NCBI GenBank assembly: GCA_947177105.1
Contig: CAMWTF010000076.1
Location: forward strand, 1 to 9,059
DNA length: 9,059 nt
Direction of reading: 5' to 3'
Source: an uncultured Lachnospiraceae bacterium
GTDB lineage: Bacteria; Bacillota; Clostridia; Lachnospirales; Lachnospiraceae
Shown here: piece by piece, positions 7,487-9,059 of the stretch
Numbering within the stretch: position 1 is the stretch's first letter
Layout: the number at the start of each line of letters is the position of its first letter
The notes under the pieces: generated by a model
Seen by the model: only the letters and a program-made list of their open reading frames with translations
What the model was told of the DNA's origin: nothing
The model's database searches: none
Program-made: the position numbers and the translations under genes

Positions 7487-7493
7487 GAGAGGA
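7487..7493 (+). promoter_or_regulatory. Ribosome binding site for the membrane protein gene
   Basis: GAGAGGA lies 7 bases before ATG 7501, which itself overlaps the stop of the preceding reading frame (ATGA). This fixes the start at 7501 and suggests coupling to the upstream, now broken gene. Confidence 0.7.
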
Positions 7494-7500
7494 ATGGCAA

Positions 7501-8106
7501 ATGAGCAGAAAGAGCAGTATCAAAGGTATTTTCCGTCTGTTTTCGGCGGAAGCGTATAAGGGGAGCAAAGACTATATCCGCACCCAGAAAATATATGAGG
7601 TTGTTCGGACTGTGCTGTATTTCGGGATCTCACTGAGCCTGTTCGCGGCGGGCTATATCACCACGGGAAACAGATTGAATCTGCTGACAGTGGTGGCGGT
7701 GCTGGGCTGTCTTCCGGCCAGTAAGAGCGCGGTGAACATGATTATGTTTCTGCGCTGTAAGAGCCTGGGCCGGGATGCGGCGGCGCAGATTGCGCCCTGT
7801 GAGGGGGATTTGTTCTGTCTGTACGATATGGCGTTTACCTCCTATTCCAGGACCTTCGAGGTGGGACACATGGCGGTAAAAGGCAATACAGTCTGCGGCT
7901 ACAGCGAGAAAAAGGATTTCCCCGAAAGAGAATTTCAGACCCATCTGGAACCGATTATGAAAGCGGACAGCCATAAAAATGTGACGGTCAAGATTTTTAC
8001 TGACCTGGAGAAATACAAGGAGCGGCTTATGCAGCTGCAGGCGTTGGAGACAGAAGCGGACAATACGGAAGGTATCGTTCGGACCTTGAAATCGGTGGTA
8101 TTATAA
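7501..8106 (+). CDS. Two-helix membrane protein of unknown function
   Basis: This 201-residue protein matches no family I can name. The N-terminus is basic (SRKSSIKGIF, then YKGSKDYIRTQK). Two hydrophobic helices follow at about residues 36-54 (TVLYFGISLSLFAAGYI) and 61-84 (LLTVVAVLGCLPASKSAVNMIM), with a short connecting turn. The remaining ~115 residues are soluble and mixed alpha/beta (CEGDLFCLYDMAFTSYSRTFEV, then VTVKIFTDLEKYKERLMQLQ). Positive charges before helix 1 and after helix 2 suggest that both ends are cytoplasmic, making it a helical hairpin with a cytoplasmic C-terminal domain. Composition is GC-rich like the genes upstream. The ATGA junction ties it to the frameshifted small gene, its likely partner. 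It may also be co-transcribed with the RluA-family gene 55 bases downstream, a link of unknown meaning. Confidence 0.8.
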   Translation: MSRKSSIKGIFRLFSAEAYKGSKDYIRTQKIYEVVRTVLYFGISLSLFAAGYITTGNRLNLLTVVAVLGCLPASKSAVNMIMFLRCKSLGRDAAAQIAPCEGDLFCLYDMAFTSYSRTFEVGHMAVKGNTVCGYSEKKDFPEREFQTHLEPIMKADSHKNVTVKIFTDLEKYKERLMQLQALETEADNTEGIVRTLKSVVL

Positions 8107-8161
8107 AACGAGTGTGGTCATTCGATCCGTCAGGGTATGTTCATTAAAAAGAGGAATCAGC

Positions 8162-9059
8162 ATGGTGACTTTGGAAATTGAGATGAACCAGGCAGGGCAG
8201 AGACTGGATAAATTTCTGGGAAAATACCTGCCGGAAGCTCCGGTCAGTTTTTTCTACAAAATGCTCCGCAAGAAGAATATTACGCTGAATGATAAGAGGG
8301 CAGAGGGAAAGGAAATCCTACAGTTAAAGGATCAGGTAACCCTGTGGCTGGCGGACGAAACGATCCTTAAATTTGGTGGAGATTTGTCAACGCAGGATAC
8401 AACCAGCAATACTCCTTGGCAAAAGCAGAATCATCAATCAAAGAGTGACAATACTATTGCGTTATATAAACAAGCATATAATGATTTACAAGATGTTGGG
8501 GTAATATACGAGGATACACATGTGCTGGTTTTGGATAAACCTGCCGGTATGCTTACCCAGCAGGCAAAAGCCGGAGATTTAAGTTTAAACGAATGGATGA
8601 TTGGCTATCTGTTGGATACCGGCGCCATAAATAGTCAGGATTTACGGTTGTTTCACCCATCTGTCTGCAATCGCTTGGATCGCAATACCAGCGGCCTGGT
8701 GCTTTGTGGTAAAACCTTGCCCGGCAGTCAGCAACTCAGTGAGTTGATACGTACACATCGGGTACGCAAGTTCTATAAGACTTTATGTATAGGGCAACTG
8801 GGGCTGGCTGGTTCTGGAACTGTAACAGAGATTCAAGGATATCTGCAAAAAAATACAAGTACTAACCAAGTGGTAATCAGCCAGAAGGAGCCAGGTGATT
8901 ATATCCGTACTATCTATCAAATACTGGAGCAGTATTGTATTCCCGGGAAAAAGTTTTTCTTTACGGAATTGGAGGTAGAACTTATTACAGGTAAACCCCA
9001 CCAGATCCGGGCACATCTGTCATCTATGGGCCATCCGCTGGCAGGGGATCCTAAATATG
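8162..9059 (+). CDS. RluA-family pseudouridine synthase (3' truncated by window edge)
   Basis: The frame is open from ATG 8162 to the right edge (299 complete codons). GAGGAA at 8151-8156 precedes the start by 5 bases. An N-terminal S4 RNA-binding domain (QRLDKFLGKYLPEAP, about residues 13-50) is followed by a polar Gln/Asn/Ser-rich linker (about residues 80-112). The catalytic domain runs from VIYEDTHVLVLDKPAGML. It includes the RluA signature CNRLDRNTSGLVL, with catalytic Asp173, and the late motif GKPHQIRAHLSSMGHPLAGDPKY, which lies near the usual end, so perhaps 15-30 residues are missing. The enzyme converts uridine to pseudouridine in 23S rRNA or tRNA; which site (RluC, RluD or another type) is not decidable. 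Base composition is clearly lower in GC than the genes upstream, especially 8400-8520 and 8820-8880. Confidence 0.92.
   Translation, partial: MVTLEIEMNQAGQRLDKFLGKYLPEAPVSFFYKMLRKKNITLNDKRAEGKEILQLKDQVTLWLADETILKFGGDLSTQDTTSNTPWQKQNHQSKSDNTIALYKQAYNDLQDVGVIYEDTHVLVLDKPAGMLTQQAKAGDLSLNEWMIGYLLDTGAINSQDLRLFHPSVCNRLDRNTSGLVLCGKTLPGSQQLSELIRTHRVRKFYKTLCIGQLGLAGSGTVTEIQGYLQKNTSTNQVVISQKEPGDYIRTIYQILEQYCIPGKKFFFTELEVELITGKPHQIRAHLSSMGHPLAGDPKY

Larger units (their letters stand above)
7197..7504 (+). pseudogene. Small unknown gene interrupted by two frameshifts
   Basis: I do not recognise the family. Protein-like sequence runs through three frames in succession. The first, from ATG 7197, reads MRWFGWKSQYSD and on to DDGTNNGIGDAVV, stopping at TGA 7365-7367. 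The second continues naturally as VFDSQGQQRWTVSLWKETG and on to GADIAPATDTQG (about 7361-7455). The third gives VAVYTGKRYNERNGK and stops at TGA 7502-7504. That last stop overlaps the next start as ATGA, the usual design of coupled genes, which supports the third frame being the original end. Removing one base at each junction would give about 101 residues. It would be a small soluble protein, probably made together with the membrane protein downstream. The start is uncertain: 7197 lacks a good ribosome binding site, and an in-frame ATG at 7152 exists. Sequencing error is an alternative to real decay. Confidence 0.6.

Noticed and set aside
8783..9016. Minus-strand open frame within the RluA-family gene
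   Set aside because: It lies fully inside the conserved catalytic domain on the other strand and shows no recognisable motif.

Overview
The window looks like chromosome of an anaerobic Firmicute, most likely a Lachnospiraceae-type Clostridium. The genes use purine-rich AGGAG-like ribosome binding sites, are tightly packed with overlaps, and are moderately GC-rich. The set includes a sporulation-type YlbJ-like membrane protein and a cell-wall amidase. No species can be named from the sequence alone.

Layout: (i) 2-865 (+) is the 3' end of a membrane-anchored N-acetylmuramoyl-L-alanine amidase. It meets, tail to tail with a 19-bp overlap, (ii) 847-1854 (-), a YlbJ-like polytopic membrane protein. 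(iii) After a 151-bp AT-rich gap, a co-directional (+) run reaches the window end: RsuA-family pseudouridine synthase (2006-2716), HAD phosphatase/phosphomutase (2700-3404, overlapping), YgiQ-family radical SAM protein (3517-5625), short-chain dehydrogenase (5699-6469), nucleotidyltransferase-fold protein (6548-7228), a small frameshifted gene remnant (7197-7504), a two-helix membrane protein of unknown function (7501-8106) and a truncated RluA-family pseudouridine synthase (8162 to the edge). No convincing Rho-independent terminator was found in the run.

The functions are mostly housekeeping: two rRNA/tRNA pseudouridine synthases, a radical SAM enzyme and two small-molecule enzymes. rsuA and the HAD gene are probably translationally coupled, and so were the frameshifted gene and the membrane protein (ATGA junction). 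Otherwise the genes share orientation but no evident pathway.

I see no clear new defence, mobile or biosynthetic system, and no tRNA, rRNA, CRISPR array or insertion sequence. The most unusual spots are the small gene at 7197-7504, which needs two frame changes to read through and has a near-perfect hairpin at the first; a 48-bp in-frame tandem repeat in the basic tail of the YgiQ protein; and a sharp fall in GC content through the terminal RluA-family gene.
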